DNA from: Actinomycetota bacterium
Lineage (GTDB): Bacteria; Actinomycetota; Actinomycetes; Actinomycetales; Microbacteriaceae
Direction: 5' to 3'
NCBI GenBank assembly: GCA_018268515.1
Contig: JAFDWK010000010.1
Coordinates: 93,792-157,791, forward strand
DNA length: 64,000 bases
This document shows positions 17,797 to 26,768 of the stretch, one piece after another (the stretch's first letter is position 1; each line of letters starts with the position of its first letter). Under the pieces are notes generated by a model. That model ran no database searches. It was not told the origin of the DNA and saw only the letters and a list, made by a program, of their open reading frames with translations. Both the position numbers and the translations under genes were made by a program.

Positions 17797-18902
17797 TGAC
17801 CGGCGCTCGAACCGACGACCCGTTCATCACCCTCCCCGCCGATGCGACCCTGCGTCCGCTCGTGCTCCCCGCACGGGCGGATGCGGGGGCGCCCGGCCCC
17901 TTCCGCGACTACGCGGACGTGCGCAATCGAACCCTCGCAGCAGCGTCCGGCCGCGACGACGACAGCTTCACCCCGGGCGAACTGCTACCACTGCTCACCC
18001 CGGACGCCTACACCCACCGGCGCCAGTGGCGGATCATCCTCGGGGAGCGCACGATCGGGATCGCCCTCCTGAACATCTCCCGCGACGGCGGCGGCGACAC
18101 TGCCACGATGGCGATCAACGTGCTCCCCGAGGAGCAGGGCCGAGGCATCGCCACCGCCGTCGCCGCCCATCTGGAGCGGCTCGCCCACGCCGACGGCGTG
18201 CGCACCCTGCAGGTGTGGACGGAGCACCTTCCTTCGGATGCCCCTGTGCTGGATCCGCCGACCGGTTTCGGCAGCGTCCCGCGCGATCACACCGCGCGCT
18301 TCCTGCTGGCGCAGGGGTGGACTCTGGAGCAGGTGGACCGCGTCAGCGAGTACCGCTGGGGCGAGGACGAGCATCTCCCGGCGCTGCGGGCCGCCGCCGA
18401 GGAGGCCGCGTCCGGATACCGCGTCGTGCAATGGCTGCTGCCGACCCCGGGCGAGCGGCTCGACGGCTATGCGTGGATGAAGTCCCGCATGTCGACCGAC
18501 GCCCCGGACGCGGCCATGGACTCCCCCGAGGAGACCTGGGACGCGGATCGCGTCCGTGAGCAGGACACCCGCTGGCTGGACATGGGCCACACCGTGCAGG
18601 TGACCGCGGCCGAGCACATCGCGACCGGTGAGCTGTGCGCGTACAACGAGCTCTCGCTCAAGGGCGCCGACGACAGCGTCACCCAGCAGAACGACACCTT
18701 CGCACTCGCCGCGCATCGCGGCCACCGGCTCGGTCTGCTGGTGAAGACCGCGGGTCTGTTGGCCTGGCATGAGCGCTTCCCGCGCTCGACGCGCGTCGTC
18801 ACGTACAACGCCGAGGAGAACCGCCCGATGCTGTCGATCAACGAGCAGCTCGGCTTCGTCCCGATCGCCTACGGCGGGGCCTGGAAGAAGGTGCTGGACT
18901 GA
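17796..18902 (+). CDS. GNAT-family N-acetyltransferase with two GNAT domains
   Basis: The 368-residue protein contains two acetyltransferase-like halves. The first has a clear acetyl-CoA pyrophosphate-binding loop INVLPEEQGRGIATAVAAHL at about residues 105-125. The second contains QNDTFALAAHRGHRLGLLVK, a degenerate but recognisable loop, and ends with NEENRPMLSINEQLGFVPI-like strands (VVTYNAEENRPMLSINEQLG). This two-domain layout resembles mycothiol synthase MshD and related actinobacterial enzymes. The sequence is not close enough to call it MshD, so the substrate is unknown. It is co-transcribed with the 92-residue protein. Confidence 0.83.
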   Translation: MTGARTDDPFITLPADATLRPLVLPARADAGAPGPFRDYADVRNRTLAAASGRDDDSFTPGELLPLLTPDAYTHRRQWRIILGERTIGIALLNISRDGGGDTATMAINVLPEEQGRGIATAVAAHLERLAHADGVRTLQVWTEHLPSDAPVLDPPTGFGSVPRDHTARFLLAQGWTLEQVDRVSEYRWGEDEHLPALRAAAEEAASGYRVVQWLLPTPGERLDGYAWMKSRMSTDAPDAAMDSPEETWDADRVREQDTRWLDMGHTVQVTAAEHIATGELCAYNELSLKGADDSVTQQNDTFALAAHRGHRLGLLVKTAGLLAWHERFPRSTRVVTYNAEENRPMLSINEQLGFVPIAYGGAWKKVLD

Positions 18903-18916
18903 TCCCTCCCCCAGGA

Positions 18917-18932
18917 TCATCCCGGAGGATGA
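18917..18932. promoter_or_regulatory. Small dyad upstream of the ABC exporter
   Basis: TCATCC-CGGA-GGATGA is a perfect 6-bp inverted repeat in the 96-base gap between the GNAT gene and the ABC transporter. Position suits an operator or the terminator stem of the GNAT operon; the sequence does not decide between them. Confidence 0.3.
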
Positions 18933-18998
18933 CGCCTGGCCCGGATCCTCACTCCGGCGGCCGATGATCCGCCCGGCGGTGACGACGAGGCTGGAGGC

Positions 18999-19694
18999 AT
19001 GAGCACAGCAGTCATCGAAGCCCACGGTCTGATCAAGTCGTTCGGCCCTACCCGCGCCCTCGCCGGCGTCGACCTCGGCATCTCCGCCGGGGAGTCCGTC
19101 GCGATCATGGGAGCCTCCGGATCCGGCAAGACGACCCTGCTCCATGTGCTCGCCGGCATCACCAGGCCCGATGCGGGTCGCGTGCAGTTCACGCCTCCGG
19201 CCGGCGGGCCGATCGAGGTGAGCGCGCTGGGCGAATCAGCGCGATCGCGACTGCGCCGCGAGTCGTTCGGGTTCGTGTTCCAGCAGGGACTGCTGATGCC
19301 GGAGCTCACCGCGGTGGAGAACGTCGCGCTCGCCGCGATGATCACCGGGATCCCGCGTGCGGAGGCGACGCAGCGCGCGGCGGGCTGGCTCGCGGCGCTG
19401 GGCCTGCAGGGCATGGAGGATCGCCGGATCGGCGAGCTCTCCGGCGGTCAGGCGCAGCGGGTCGCGATCGCCCGCGCGCAGGTCACCGGCGCGGGCATCG
19501 TGTTCGCGGACGAGCCGACCGGCGCGCTGGATTCCGCGACCTCCTCCGAGGTCATGGATGCGCTGCTCTGGTCGACCACGGGCCAGGGCCGCACGCTCGT
19601 CGTCGTGACGCACGACCCGCAGGTCGCCGCGCGCTGCTCGCGGACGATCGCCGTCCGCGACGGCCGTGTGCTCGGCGCGGCGGTCGCCGCGTGA
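18999..19694 (+). CDS. ABC transporter ATP-binding protein (MacB/LolD type)
   Basis: This 231-residue ATPase energises the FtsX-like permease encoded next. Walker A is GASGSGKTTLLHVLAG (about residues 37-52), the Q loop VFQQGLLMPEL, the signature LSGGQAQRVAIARAQ at about 148, Walker B IVFADEPTGALDSAT, and the H loop VVVTHDPQ. This subfamily (LolD/MacB/FtsE-like) drives extrusion of lipoproteins, peptides or drugs, or signals to the cell wall. The substrate is not evident. Its stop overlaps the permease GTG by four bases. Confidence 0.9.
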   Translation: MSTAVIEAHGLIKSFGPTRALAGVDLGISAGESVAIMGASGSGKTTLLHVLAGITRPDAGRVQFTPPAGGPIEVSALGESARSRLRRESFGFVFQQGLLMPELTAVENVALAAMITGIPRAEATQRAAGWLAALGLQGMEDRRIGELSGGQAQRVAIARAQVTGAGIVFADEPTGALDSATSSEVMDALLWSTTGQGRTLVVVTHDPQVAARCSRTIAVRDGRVLGAAVAA

Positions 19695-21007
19695 ACGCCG
19701 CGACGCTGCGGCTGCTGCTGCGTCCCGCACCGGGATCCGCCGGGGTCGTGGTGATCCCCATGGTCGCCTTCGCGGTGGTTTCGGCCCTCGTGCTGACGGT
19801 GGTCGGCGGAGCCCAGGCGTTCTGGCAGTGGACCGACGAGTACGCCCTGATCTATCAGATCCTCGCGGCGGTCGCCCTCGTGCTGCTGGTGCTGCCTCTT
19901 GCCGCGCTGGGCGGCGCTGCGGCGCGGCTGTCCGCCCGGCGCCGGGACGAGCGGCTGTCGACGCTGCGCCTGCTCGGCGTCACCGGGTTCGGCGTCGGCA
20001 TGGTCGCCGTGGTCGAATCGACCCTGATCGCGGCCGCCGGGGTGCTCGGCGGAGTGGTGCTGGCGCTGGGCCTCGCGCCGATCGTCGGACTCATCCCGTT
20101 CCGCGGCGTGCCCCTGGGCGTCGCCGTGCTGCTGCCGCCCTGGATCATGGCCGCGATCGCCGCCGGAACCGTCCTGCTCGCGACCCTGAGCGCGGTGGTC
20201 GGACTGCGCCGCGTCGTGATCTCGCCGCTCGGCGTGCGCACGCGGACCACGCCCCCGACGCCGCACTGGGTGCGCGCCCTCATCGCCGTCGTCCTGGTCG
20301 CCGCCGGATTCACCGCCGGATTCGTGGTGCCGGGCATCGGCGGCGCGATCGCGATGATCACCGCCTTGGTCGCGATCTTCGGGGTCGGTCTGCTGGTGCT
20401 GAACCTCATCGGTCCCTGGGTACTGAAGATCGGGGCGCGGATGCAGCTGCGCCGGGCGAAGACCCCGCAGCGCCTGCTCGCCGCGCGCATCGTGCTCGAC
20501 GACGCGAAGGGCGCCTGGCGCCAGGTGAGCGGCGTGGCGATGGCGAGCTTCATGGCCGTCTTCGCAGGGACCGGCGTCGCCCTCATGGACGTGCTGAGCG
20601 CGAGCGATCCCACGGCACAGGATCTGGCGCTGCTCACCGACATGCGCACCGGCCTCATCATCACGCTGGTCGCGTCGTTCCTCATGGTCGGATGCTCGGT
20701 GGCCGTGACGCAGGCCTCCGACATCCTCGATCAGCGGGACCTGCACCGCAGCCTGCACTATCTGGGTGTCCCGGCGGCCACCGTCGATTCCGCACGACGG
20801 CGCGCCGTGATGTCCCCGTTGCTGATCACCGCGCTGGGGTCCGCCCTCTGCGCGGCCGTCCTCATCTTCCCGCTGCTCGGGATCGCGCTCATCACGGCGC
20901 CGCTCTCCGTCGCGACGATCGCAGCAGTCCTGGCCGCCGGCATCGCGCTCGTGTGGATCGCGACCCGGCTCACCCGGCCGCTCCTGATGCGCGCCTTCGC
21001 GGGCTGA
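19691..21007 (+). CDS. FtsX-like ABC transporter permease
   Basis: The 438-residue membrane protein is predicted to have about eight to ten hydrophobic helices, including AILAAVALVLLVLPLAALGG-like and IAVVLVAAGFTAGFVVPGIG segments. The region LSARRRDERLSTLRLLGVTG, after the second helix, is the cytoplasmic coupling segment typical of FtsX permeases, and a similar SLHYLGVPAATVDSARRRAV motif occurs in the second half. It starts GTG at 19691 inside the end of the ATPase gene. The pair forms a complete exporter, since these permeases act as dimers. Confidence 0.85.
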   Translation: MNAATLRLLLRPAPGSAGVVVIPMVAFAVVSALVLTVVGGAQAFWQWTDEYALIYQILAAVALVLLVLPLAALGGAAARLSARRRDERLSTLRLLGVTGFGVGMVAVVESTLIAAAGVLGGVVLALGLAPIVGLIPFRGVPLGVAVLLPPWIMAAIAAGTVLLATLSAVVGLRRVVISPLGVRTRTTPPTPHWVRALIAVVLVAAGFTAGFVVPGIGGAIAMITALVAIFGVGLLVLNLIGPWVLKIGARMQLRRAKTPQRLLAARIVLDDAKGAWRQVSGVAMASFMAVFAGTGVALMDVLSASDPTAQDLALLTDMRTGLIITLVASFLMVGCSVAVTQASDILDQRDLHRSLHYLGVPAATVDSARRRAVMSPLLITALGSALCAAVLIFPLLGIALITAPLSVATIAAVLAAGIALVWIATRLTRPLLMRAFAG

Positions 21008-21111
21008 GTGCGTCGTCGGCTCCGAGTCCCACGGCTCGGAGCCACCGGAGGATGGTCCGAACACGCCCAGCGCCGCGGTGGCGCCTCTGGTGCGCACTAG
21101 TCTCGGGGGGT

Positions 21112-21492
21112 ATGAACGCAGCAGACGTCTTGAGGGGCCTGATGATCGCGATCGACGAGCATCGCTGGGACGATCTTGCACAGTACCTGCACCCCGAGTT
21201 CCGTTGCCTGCTCGTGCACACGGGCGAGGTGTTCACGCGAGACGCGTGGATCCGGTTCAACGCCGGCTATCCGGGCTTCGAACGACTGGTCGTCGAGGAT
21301 CTGGTCGGGGAGGACGACGCGTCGGCCTGCCGGTCGCATGTCACAAGCCGCGCGGACGAGGGCGTCCTGAACTTCGCATGCGCGAGTTTCGCGCGTCTGC
21401 GCGACGGTGTGATCGTGGAGCTGACAGAGGTGTGGACAGACATGGAGCGGCAGGCACCGGCGGGGACCCGCGTTGACCGCACCGCCGTCTGA
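21112..21492 (+). CDS. Nuclear transport factor 2-like (SnoaL-like) protein
   Basis: The protein has 126 residues with the cone-shaped NTF2 fold pattern: an N-terminal helix (LRGLMIAIDEHRWDDLAQYL), HPEFRCLLVHTGEVFTRDAW, then strands ending FARLRDGVIVELTEVWTDME. The family includes small ligand-binding proteins and isomerases. No catalytic pair is obvious here. Start: ATG 21112, with GGGGGG immediately upstream. It lies 104 bases after the ABC permease and converges with mutM, whose stop is six bases away. Confidence 0.75.
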   Translation: MNAADVLRGLMIAIDEHRWDDLAQYLHPEFRCLLVHTGEVFTRDAWIRFNAGYPGFERLVVEDLVGEDDASACRSHVTSRADEGVLNFACASFARLRDGVIVELTEVWTDMERQAPAGTRVDRTAV

Positions 21493-21498
21493 GATCCA

Positions 21499-22404
21499 TC
21501 AGCGCCTCCGCTGACACCTCGGGCAGAAGTGGCTGGAGCGGTTCATGAACGCGTCGCGGCGGATCGGACCGCCGCAGCGCGGGCACGGTTGCCCCGTGCG
21601 TCCGTAGGCGTTCAGGGAGTGCGCGAAATAGCCGGCCTCGCCGTTGACGTTGACGTACTGGGCGTCGAAGCTCGTGCCGCCCTCGGCCAGCGCCTTCTCC
21701 AGGACTGCCCGCACCTCGGCCAGCAGGCGGTTCACGGCCACGGTCGACAGCGCGGACGCGGGGGTCTCGGGGTGGATCCGGGCCGCCCAGAGCGACTCGT
21801 CGGCGTAGATGTTGCCGACACCGCTGATCAGGCCCTGGTCCAGCAGCACGCGCTTGATTGCGCTCGATCGCGTGCGCAGAGCTCCGCGGAACGCCCCGTC
21901 CTGGAACGCCTCGTCCATGGGATCGCGTGCGATGTGCGACACCTGCGAGGGGATCAGCGGCTCGGCGCTCCCCCATCCGGCGGCACGCGCATCGGCGGTG
22001 GGCACGAGGGCGTCCACGGCGAGGGATCCGAAGGTGCGCTGATCGGCGAAGACGACGGCGAGCTCGCCGTGCTGCGGGTGCTCGATGAACAGCCGGATCC
22101 GCTCGTGCCGCTCGGCCTCGGCATCGGGACGGCGCAGCAGCAGTTGCCCCGACATGCCGAGATGCCCGACGAGCGCCGACCGGCCGTCGGATCCGGCTGT
22201 CGCGAGGGGCATCCAGAGGAATTTGCCGCGGCGCGCCACGGTCACGACCTCGGATCCCTCGAGCCGCGCAACGAGATCGGCGGCGCCCGCGGCGTGCCGG
22301 GTCAGCGCGCGCTCGTCGTGCACGGCCACCGAGACGATGCGCGCCCCGGTCATCGCCGGAGCAAGGCCGGAGCGGACGACCTCGACCTCGGGAAGCTCAG
22401 GCAC
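21499..22404 (-). CDS. mutM: Formamidopyrimidine-DNA glycosylase
   Basis: MutM (Fpg) removes 8-oxoguanine and ring-opened purines and nicks the resulting abasic site. Its catalytic N-terminal Pro follows the initiator (MPELPEVEVVRSGLAP), the beta-loop Lys is in RRGKFLWMPL near residue 60, the helix-two-turn-helix is DQGLISGVGNIYADESLWAA, and the C-terminal zinc finger has the Cys pairs CPRC (PCPRCGGPIRR) and CPRCQRRR. The length, 301 residues, is normal. The GTG start at 22404 overlaps the end of rnc by eight bases, the common rnc-mutM arrangement. Confidence 0.96.
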   Translation of the reverse strand: MPELPEVEVVRSGLAPAMTGARIVSVAVHDERALTRHAAGAADLVARLEGSEVVTVARRGKFLWMPLATAGSDGRSALVGHLGMSGQLLLRRPDAEAERHERIRLFIEHPQHGELAVVFADQRTFGSLAVDALVPTADARAAGWGSAEPLIPSQVSHIARDPMDEAFQDGAFRGALRTRSSAIKRVLLDQGLISGVGNIYADESLWAARIHPETPASALSTVAVNRLLAEVRAVLEKALAEGGTSFDAQYVNVNGEAGYFAHSLNAYGRTGQPCPRCGGPIRRDAFMNRSSHFCPRCQRRR

Positions 22405-23089
22405 GGTCGCTGAGCACGTGCCAGGCGGCGAGGGCCGCGGCCATCTCGGCCGTCTTCTTGCTGGTGCCGGTGCCCGTGGTCGCGAGCTCTCCCGTGGTCA
22501 CGGTCGCGGTGAAGCGCCGGTCGTGGTCGGGACCGCTCGAGACGACCTCGTACGCGGGCGCACTGAGCCCGAGCCGCGCGGACAGCTCCTGCAGCGCGGT
22601 CTTCGGATCCATCGCCGCGCCGTACCGCTCGGGGTCGGCGAGCAGCGGCTCGATGAGCCGCAGTACGAGCGCGGTCGCCGCCTCGGGCCCAGCGGACAGG
22701 TAGGTGGCCCCGAACACGGCCTCCATGGTGTCCGCGAGGATCGAGTCCTTGTCGCGGCCGCCGGTGCGCTCCTCGCCGTTTCCGAGCAGGATGTGCGCGC
22801 CGAGGCCGATGCCACGGGCGACCTCCGCCAGGGCGACCGTCGACACCACGCTCGCGCGCCGCTTCGCCAGCGACCCCTCGTCGAGGTCGGGAAGCGTCGT
22901 GTAGAGCATGACCGTCACGGCCTGGCCGAGCACGGAGTCGCCGAGGAATTCGAGACGCTCGTTGTGCGGGATGCCGCCGTTCTCGTAGGCGTACGAACGA
23001 TGCGTGAGCGCAAGCCGAAGCAGCTCGGGGTCGATATCGACTCCGAGCTGCTCAGGAAGACGGCGCGTCCCTACGGGGACTTCTGCCAT
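22397..23089 (-). CDS. rnc: Ribonuclease III
   Basis: RNase III cuts double-stranded RNA and matures rRNA. The 230-residue protein has the signature HNERLEFLGDSVLG at about 45, the second catalytic acidic cluster ADTMEAVFGATYLSAG at about 120, and a C-terminal dsRNA-binding domain ending KKTAEMAAALAAWHVL. Start: ATG 23089, 14 bases after the rpmF stop. It lies in the operon YceD-like protein-rpmF-rnc-mutM. Confidence 0.96.
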   Translation of the reverse strand: MAEVPVGTRRLPEQLGVDIDPELLRLALTHRSYAYENGGIPHNERLEFLGDSVLGQAVTVMLYTTLPDLDEGSLAKRRASVVSTVALAEVARGIGLGAHILLGNGEERTGGRDKDSILADTMEAVFGATYLSAGPEAATALVLRLIEPLLADPERYGAAMDPKTALQELSARLGLSAPAYEVVSSGPDHDRRFTATVTTGELATTGTGTSKKTAEMAAALAAWHVLSDRA

Positions 23090-23103
23090 GATCGACGGAT
23101 CGA

Positions 23104-23313
23104 TCAGACGTCGGCGACCTTGCGGCCCTTGTACTCGAGGAACAGCTCGGTGCCCTGCGAGTCCGTGACGACCTTCGCCTGGTGGGGGCGGCTGTAGACG
23201 ACCTTGCCGTTCTCGATGGTCTTGACGAGGGCAGGAGCCTCCGCCTTCCACTGCGCGCGACGCGAGCGGGTGTTCGAACGGGAGACCTTGCGCTTCGGGG
23301 GGTTACCGGCCAT
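23104..23313 (-). CDS. rpmF: 50S ribosomal protein L32
   Basis: L32 is a small, basic protein of the large ribosomal subunit. The 69-residue sequence starts [20 protein letters not shown], the family signature. It lacks the four Cys residues of zinc-binding L32 proteins, so it is the zinc-independent form (C-minus type), as is usual in this lineage. It sits between the DUF177 gene and rnc, the widely conserved yceD-rpmF pairing. Confidence 0.96.
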   Translation of the reverse strand: MAGNPPKRKVSRSNTRSRRAQWKAEAPALVKTIENGKVVYSRPHQAKVVTDSQGTELFLEYKGRKVADV

Positions 23314-23345
23314 GATTTGCTACTTTCTGTGGTCTGGGCGTGCAG

Positions 23346-23894
23346 CTATTCCGCTGCCCGCTCTTCGACGGTGCCGTCGTGGTCTGTGATCTGCTGGAGC
23401 GCGGCCCATCGAGGATCGACGGGAGCGTCCTGCTCTTTCCCGGCGCTTCCGGTCAGCCGCTCGCCGGTCTCGGGGTCGAGTCCAGGGCAATCCGGCTGAC
23501 ACACCGGCTGAAACGGGAGCGCCAAAACCACCGCGTCCCTGACCAGAGTTTCAAGATCCACGTGGTCGTCTTGAACCTCGAAGTCGTTCGCTTCCTCTCC
23601 AGGGTACGCGAAAAGCTCCTGAAACTCGACTTCGACAGGCTCCTCGATCGGATTCAGGCATCGTCCGCACTCTCCGCGGTACGTCGTGTCGATGTCGCCG
23701 GTGACGAGGATCCCCTCGTGCACCGACTCGAGACGGATGTCGAGATCGAGCTGTTCGCCCTGGTCGACCGAGACGAGGCCTTCGCCCCAGCGCTCGGTCA
23801 GCGGGATGGTGAGGCGGTGCTCGCGCATCTCGCCGGGTCGGCGGACGATGTCGCGCACGGGCAGCACGAAAGGTCCATTGAGACGGGTTTTCAC
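23346..23894 (-). CDS. YceD-like protein (DUF177)
   Basis: The 182-residue protein belongs to the DUF177 family, linked in other organisms to 23S rRNA accumulation. The characteristic Cys pair motif is present as YRGECGRCLNPIEEPVEVEF near residue 72, and a second Cys pair VCQPDCPGLDPETGERL lies near the C-terminus; together they suggest a zinc site. Start: GTG 23894 (MKTRLNGPFVLPVRDI). The gene precedes rpmF by 32 bases, as in most bacteria. Confidence 0.9.
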   Translation of the reverse strand: MKTRLNGPFVLPVRDIVRRPGEMREHRLTIPLTERWGEGLVSVDQGEQLDLDIRLESVHEGILVTGDIDTTYRGECGRCLNPIEEPVEVEFQELFAYPGEEANDFEVQDDHVDLETLVRDAVVLALPFQPVCQPDCPGLDPETGERLTGSAGKEQDAPVDPRWAALQQITDHDGTVEERAAE

Positions 23895-23933
23895 CGGATC
23901 AGTCTACCGGCCCGATCCGGACGAAGGCCGGGT

Positions 23934-24431
23934 TCAGAGCCCCCGCGCGCCGGTGTCCAGGAACCGGGCGACCGCCGGCGGCACGAACGGGGAGACGTCG
24001 CCGCCCAGCGCGGCGACCTGGCGCACGAGCGAGCTCGAGACCAGGGCGTGCGCAGGATCCGGCAGCAGGAACACCGTCTCGATGTCTGCGAGGTGACGGT
24101 TGACGATCGCCATCGGAGACTCGTACGCCACGTCGACCTGCGAACGGATGCCCTTGACCAGCACGCCGGCGTTCACATCGCGCGCGTAGTCGACGAGCAG
24201 GCCCATGCTCCAGGAGCCGACGATCACCGTCCCCTTGACGCCGGCCTCGGCGATGGACTCCTCCAGCAGCGCGAGGCGCTGGGCGACCGGCAGCATCGCC
24301 TGCTTGTCGGGGTTGTGCACGACGAGCACGTGCAGCTCGTCGTAGAGGGCGGCGGCACGTCGGATGACGTCCAGGTGGCCGAGGGTCGGCGGGTCGAAGG
24401 AACCGGGGACGACGGCGATCCGTGCGCTCAC
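23934..24431 (-). CDS. coaD: Phosphopantetheine adenylyltransferase
   Basis: CoaD makes dephospho-CoA from 4'-phosphopantetheine and ATP, the penultimate step of coenzyme A synthesis. The 165-residue protein has the nucleotidyltransferase motif [19 protein letters not shown] at residues 8-26, [20 protein letters not shown] at about 90, and [20 protein letters not shown] in the C-terminal part. The start is GTG at 24431. It lies downstream of recG on the same strand. Confidence 0.96.
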   Translation of the reverse strand: MSARIAVVPGSFDPPTLGHLDVIRRAAALYDELHVLVVHNPDKQAMLPVAQRLALLEESIAEAGVKGTVIVGSWSMGLLVDYARDVNAGVLVKGIRSQVDVAYESPMAIVNRHLADIETVFLLPDPAHALVSSSLVRQVAALGGDVSPFVPPAVARFLDTGARGL

Positions 24432-24520
24432 TTCGTCTCCTCCGATCGCTCAGTGCATCGCATGCATCCACCCTAGCGGCGCGGATCTCTGCGCCAGCCG
24501 AGCGGCCGCATCGGGCGTGC

Positions 24521-26698
24521 TCAGTTCTTGGCCAGCGCCGCACGATCGTCGATGCTGAGCCGCTGCGCCATCGCCTCGCGGAGTCCTTCGTGCTGCTGCA
24601 GCGCGGGATCCGCCTCGATGATCTCCTCAGCGATCGCGCGGGCCTGCGCGATCAGATCCGAGTCCTTGATCACCCGCAGCAGCTTGAGCGACGACTTCGC
24701 CCCGGACTGGCGTGCGCCGAGCACGTCGCCCTCGCCGCGCAGGTCGAGGTCGACCTCGGCCAGCACGAAGCCGTCGAGCGTCGCCGCGACCGCGTCGACG
24801 CGGTCGCGGGCCGGCGTCCCCTGCTCGGCCTCGGTGACCAGCAGGCACAGGCCGGGAACCCCGCCGCGACCGATGCGGCCGCGCAGCTGGTGCAGCTGGG
24901 AGACGCCGAACCGGTCGGCCTCGAGCACGATCATCGTCGAGGCGTTCGGCACGTCGACGCCCACCTCGATCACCGTCGTCGCGACGAGCAGATCGATCTC
25001 GCCGCGCGCGAAGGACTGCATGATCGCGTCCTTCTCATCCGCAGCCATGCGGCCGTGCAGACCGGCGACCCGCACCGTTCCCAGCTTCGGGTGCGTGGCG
25101 AGGGCGGCCAGCAGCTGCACGACCCCCCAGCGCGGTCCGCGGCTGGACTCCTCCTCGTCCGCGAAGTGCTCCTGATCCGCCTCCTCCGCCCCGTCGTCGG
25201 TGTCGATCGCGGCGCAGACGGCGAACACCTGGCGCCCCTTCTCGATCTCCTCCGCGGCGCGCTCCCAGACCCGTGTGAACCAGCCGGGGTGGTCGGCGAG
25301 CGGGGCGACGAACGTCTCGATGCCCGCGCGCCCGCTCGGCATCGTGCGGATCACCGAGGTGTCGAGGTCGCCGAACACCGTCATCGCGACCGTGCGCGGA
25401 ATCGGCGTGGCGGTGAGCACGAGCGCATGCGGGCTCGTGCCCTTGGCGCGCAGGGCCTCGCGCTGCTCGACGCCGAACCGGTGCTGCTCGTCGACGACGA
25501 CGAGGCCGAGGTCGGCGAAGGTCGTCTTCTCCCCCAGCAGCGCGTGCGTGCCGACCACGATGAGCGCCTGCCCGGCGGCCACCCGCAGCGCGGCCTTACG
25601 ACGCTCCGGCGCGGACATCTGCCCGGTGAGCAGCGTCGGCATCACGAGCGGGGCGAGCTTCGGTCCGAGCATCTTCGTGATCGAGCGCAGATGCTGCGCG
25701 GCCAGCACCTCGGTCGGCGCGATGAGCGCCGCCTGGCCGCCCGACTCGGCGACCTGCAGCATGGCGCGCAGCGCGACCAGCGTCTTGCCGGATCCGACCT
25801 CCCCCTGCACGAGCCGGTTCATCGGCGCCCCGCCGATGAGGTCCGCGGCGATCGTCTCGCCCACCGTCTGCTGATCGGGGGTGAGCTCGAACGGCAGCGC
25901 TGCATCGAAGCGCTCCAGCAGCCCGCCGGGCTTCGCGGGTCGCGAGGTGGCGTCGAGCATGCGCACGAGATAGCGCTGCTGCATGAGGGCGGTCTGCAGG
26001 GTGAGCGCCTCGTGCATGCGCAGCGTGCGGATCGCGGGGCCGATCTCATCCTTGTTGCTCGGCCGGTGGATCCGCTCCAGGGCCGCACGCGCATCGAGCA
26101 GACCGTCCTCCCGGCGCACACCGTCGGGAATCGGCTCGGGCACAGGCCCGAGATCGTCCAGGACCGTGCCGACCATCTTCTCGATCTGCCAGGTGGTGAG
26201 CGCCGCCGTGGCCGGGTAGATCGGCAGCGGCGTGGACACCAGCACGTCGGCCTGGGTGCGCGCGCGCAGCTCGTCGTCGAACATCTCGTACTGCGGATGC
26301 GCGAACTGGGTGACCCCCCGGTAGTCGCCGACCTTGCCCGTGAAGACGCCGCGGCGGCCGACACGCAGCTCCTTCTCCCGCCATTCGAGCTGACCGCGGA
26401 ACTTGGCGAAGAAGGTGAGCACCATCCGGCCGACGCCGTCGCCGATGTCGACCGTCATCATCGCGCCGCGTCGGTTCTTCATGTCGCGCACACTCACCGA
26501 CATGACCTCGGCGACGATCGTCACCGTCTCGCCCTTCGGCAGGTCGAGGATCGGTGTGAGCTCGCCGCGGTTGGCATAGCGGCGCGGATAGTGCGAGAGC
26601 AGATCCCAGACTGCGCTCATGCCGAACGCCTTCTGCAGCGCCTTCGCGTTCCCGTCGCCGACCGCGACGGCGAGCGGCGTGTCGAGGCGGAGCGGCAT
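24521..26698 (-). CDS. recG: ATP-dependent DNA helicase RecG
   Basis: RecG remodels stalled replication forks and branched DNA. The 725-residue protein has an N-terminal wedge/OB domain (about 50-170; SHYPRRYANRGELTPILDLP), Walker A GEVGSGKTLVALRAMLQVAE at about 305, the DEQH box VVDEQHRFGVEQREAL, helicase motif VLTATPIPRTVAMTVFGDLD, and motif VI QLRGRIGRGGVPGLC. An acidic insert (DTDDGAEEADQEHFADEEES) of about 30 residues in the second helicase lobe is slightly unusual. Start: ATG 26698 (MPLRLDTPLAVAVG). Confidence 0.97.
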   Translation of the reverse strand: MPLRLDTPLAVAVGDGNAKALQKAFGMSAVWDLLSHYPRRYANRGELTPILDLPKGETVTIVAEVMSVSVRDMKNRRGAMMTVDIGDGVGRMVLTFFAKFRGQLEWREKELRVGRRGVFTGKVGDYRGVTQFAHPQYEMFDDELRARTQADVLVSTPLPIYPATAALTTWQIEKMVGTVLDDLGPVPEPIPDGVRREDGLLDARAALERIHRPSNKDEIGPAIRTLRMHEALTLQTALMQQRYLVRMLDATSRPAKPGGLLERFDAALPFELTPDQQTVGETIAADLIGGAPMNRLVQGEVGSGKTLVALRAMLQVAESGGQAALIAPTEVLAAQHLRSITKMLGPKLAPLVMPTLLTGQMSAPERRKAALRVAAGQALIVVGTHALLGEKTTFADLGLVVVDEQHRFGVEQREALRAKGTSPHALVLTATPIPRTVAMTVFGDLDTSVIRTMPSGRAGIETFVAPLADHPGWFTRVWERAAEEIEKGRQVFAVCAAIDTDDGAEEADQEHFADEEESSRGPRWGVVQLLAALATHPKLGTVRVAGLHGRMAADEKDAIMQSFARGEIDLLVATTVIEVGVDVPNASTMIVLEADRFGVSQLHQLRGRIGRGGVPGLCLLVTEAEQGTPARDRVDAVAATLDGFVLAEVDLDLRGEGDVLGARQSGAKSSLKLLRVIKDSDLIAQARAIAEEIIEADPALQQHEGLREAMAQRLSIDDRAALAKN

Positions 26699-26768
26699 GC
26701 TCAGAAGTCTAGAACGGGCCCCGGACAGCGCGGCACGACGGCCGTCGGCGGGCCCGGCGGATCCGCGG

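Noticed and set aside
17796-18902. Annotation as mycothiol synthase MshD
   Set aside because: Two GNAT halves agree, but length and motif details differ and the genomic context gives no support.
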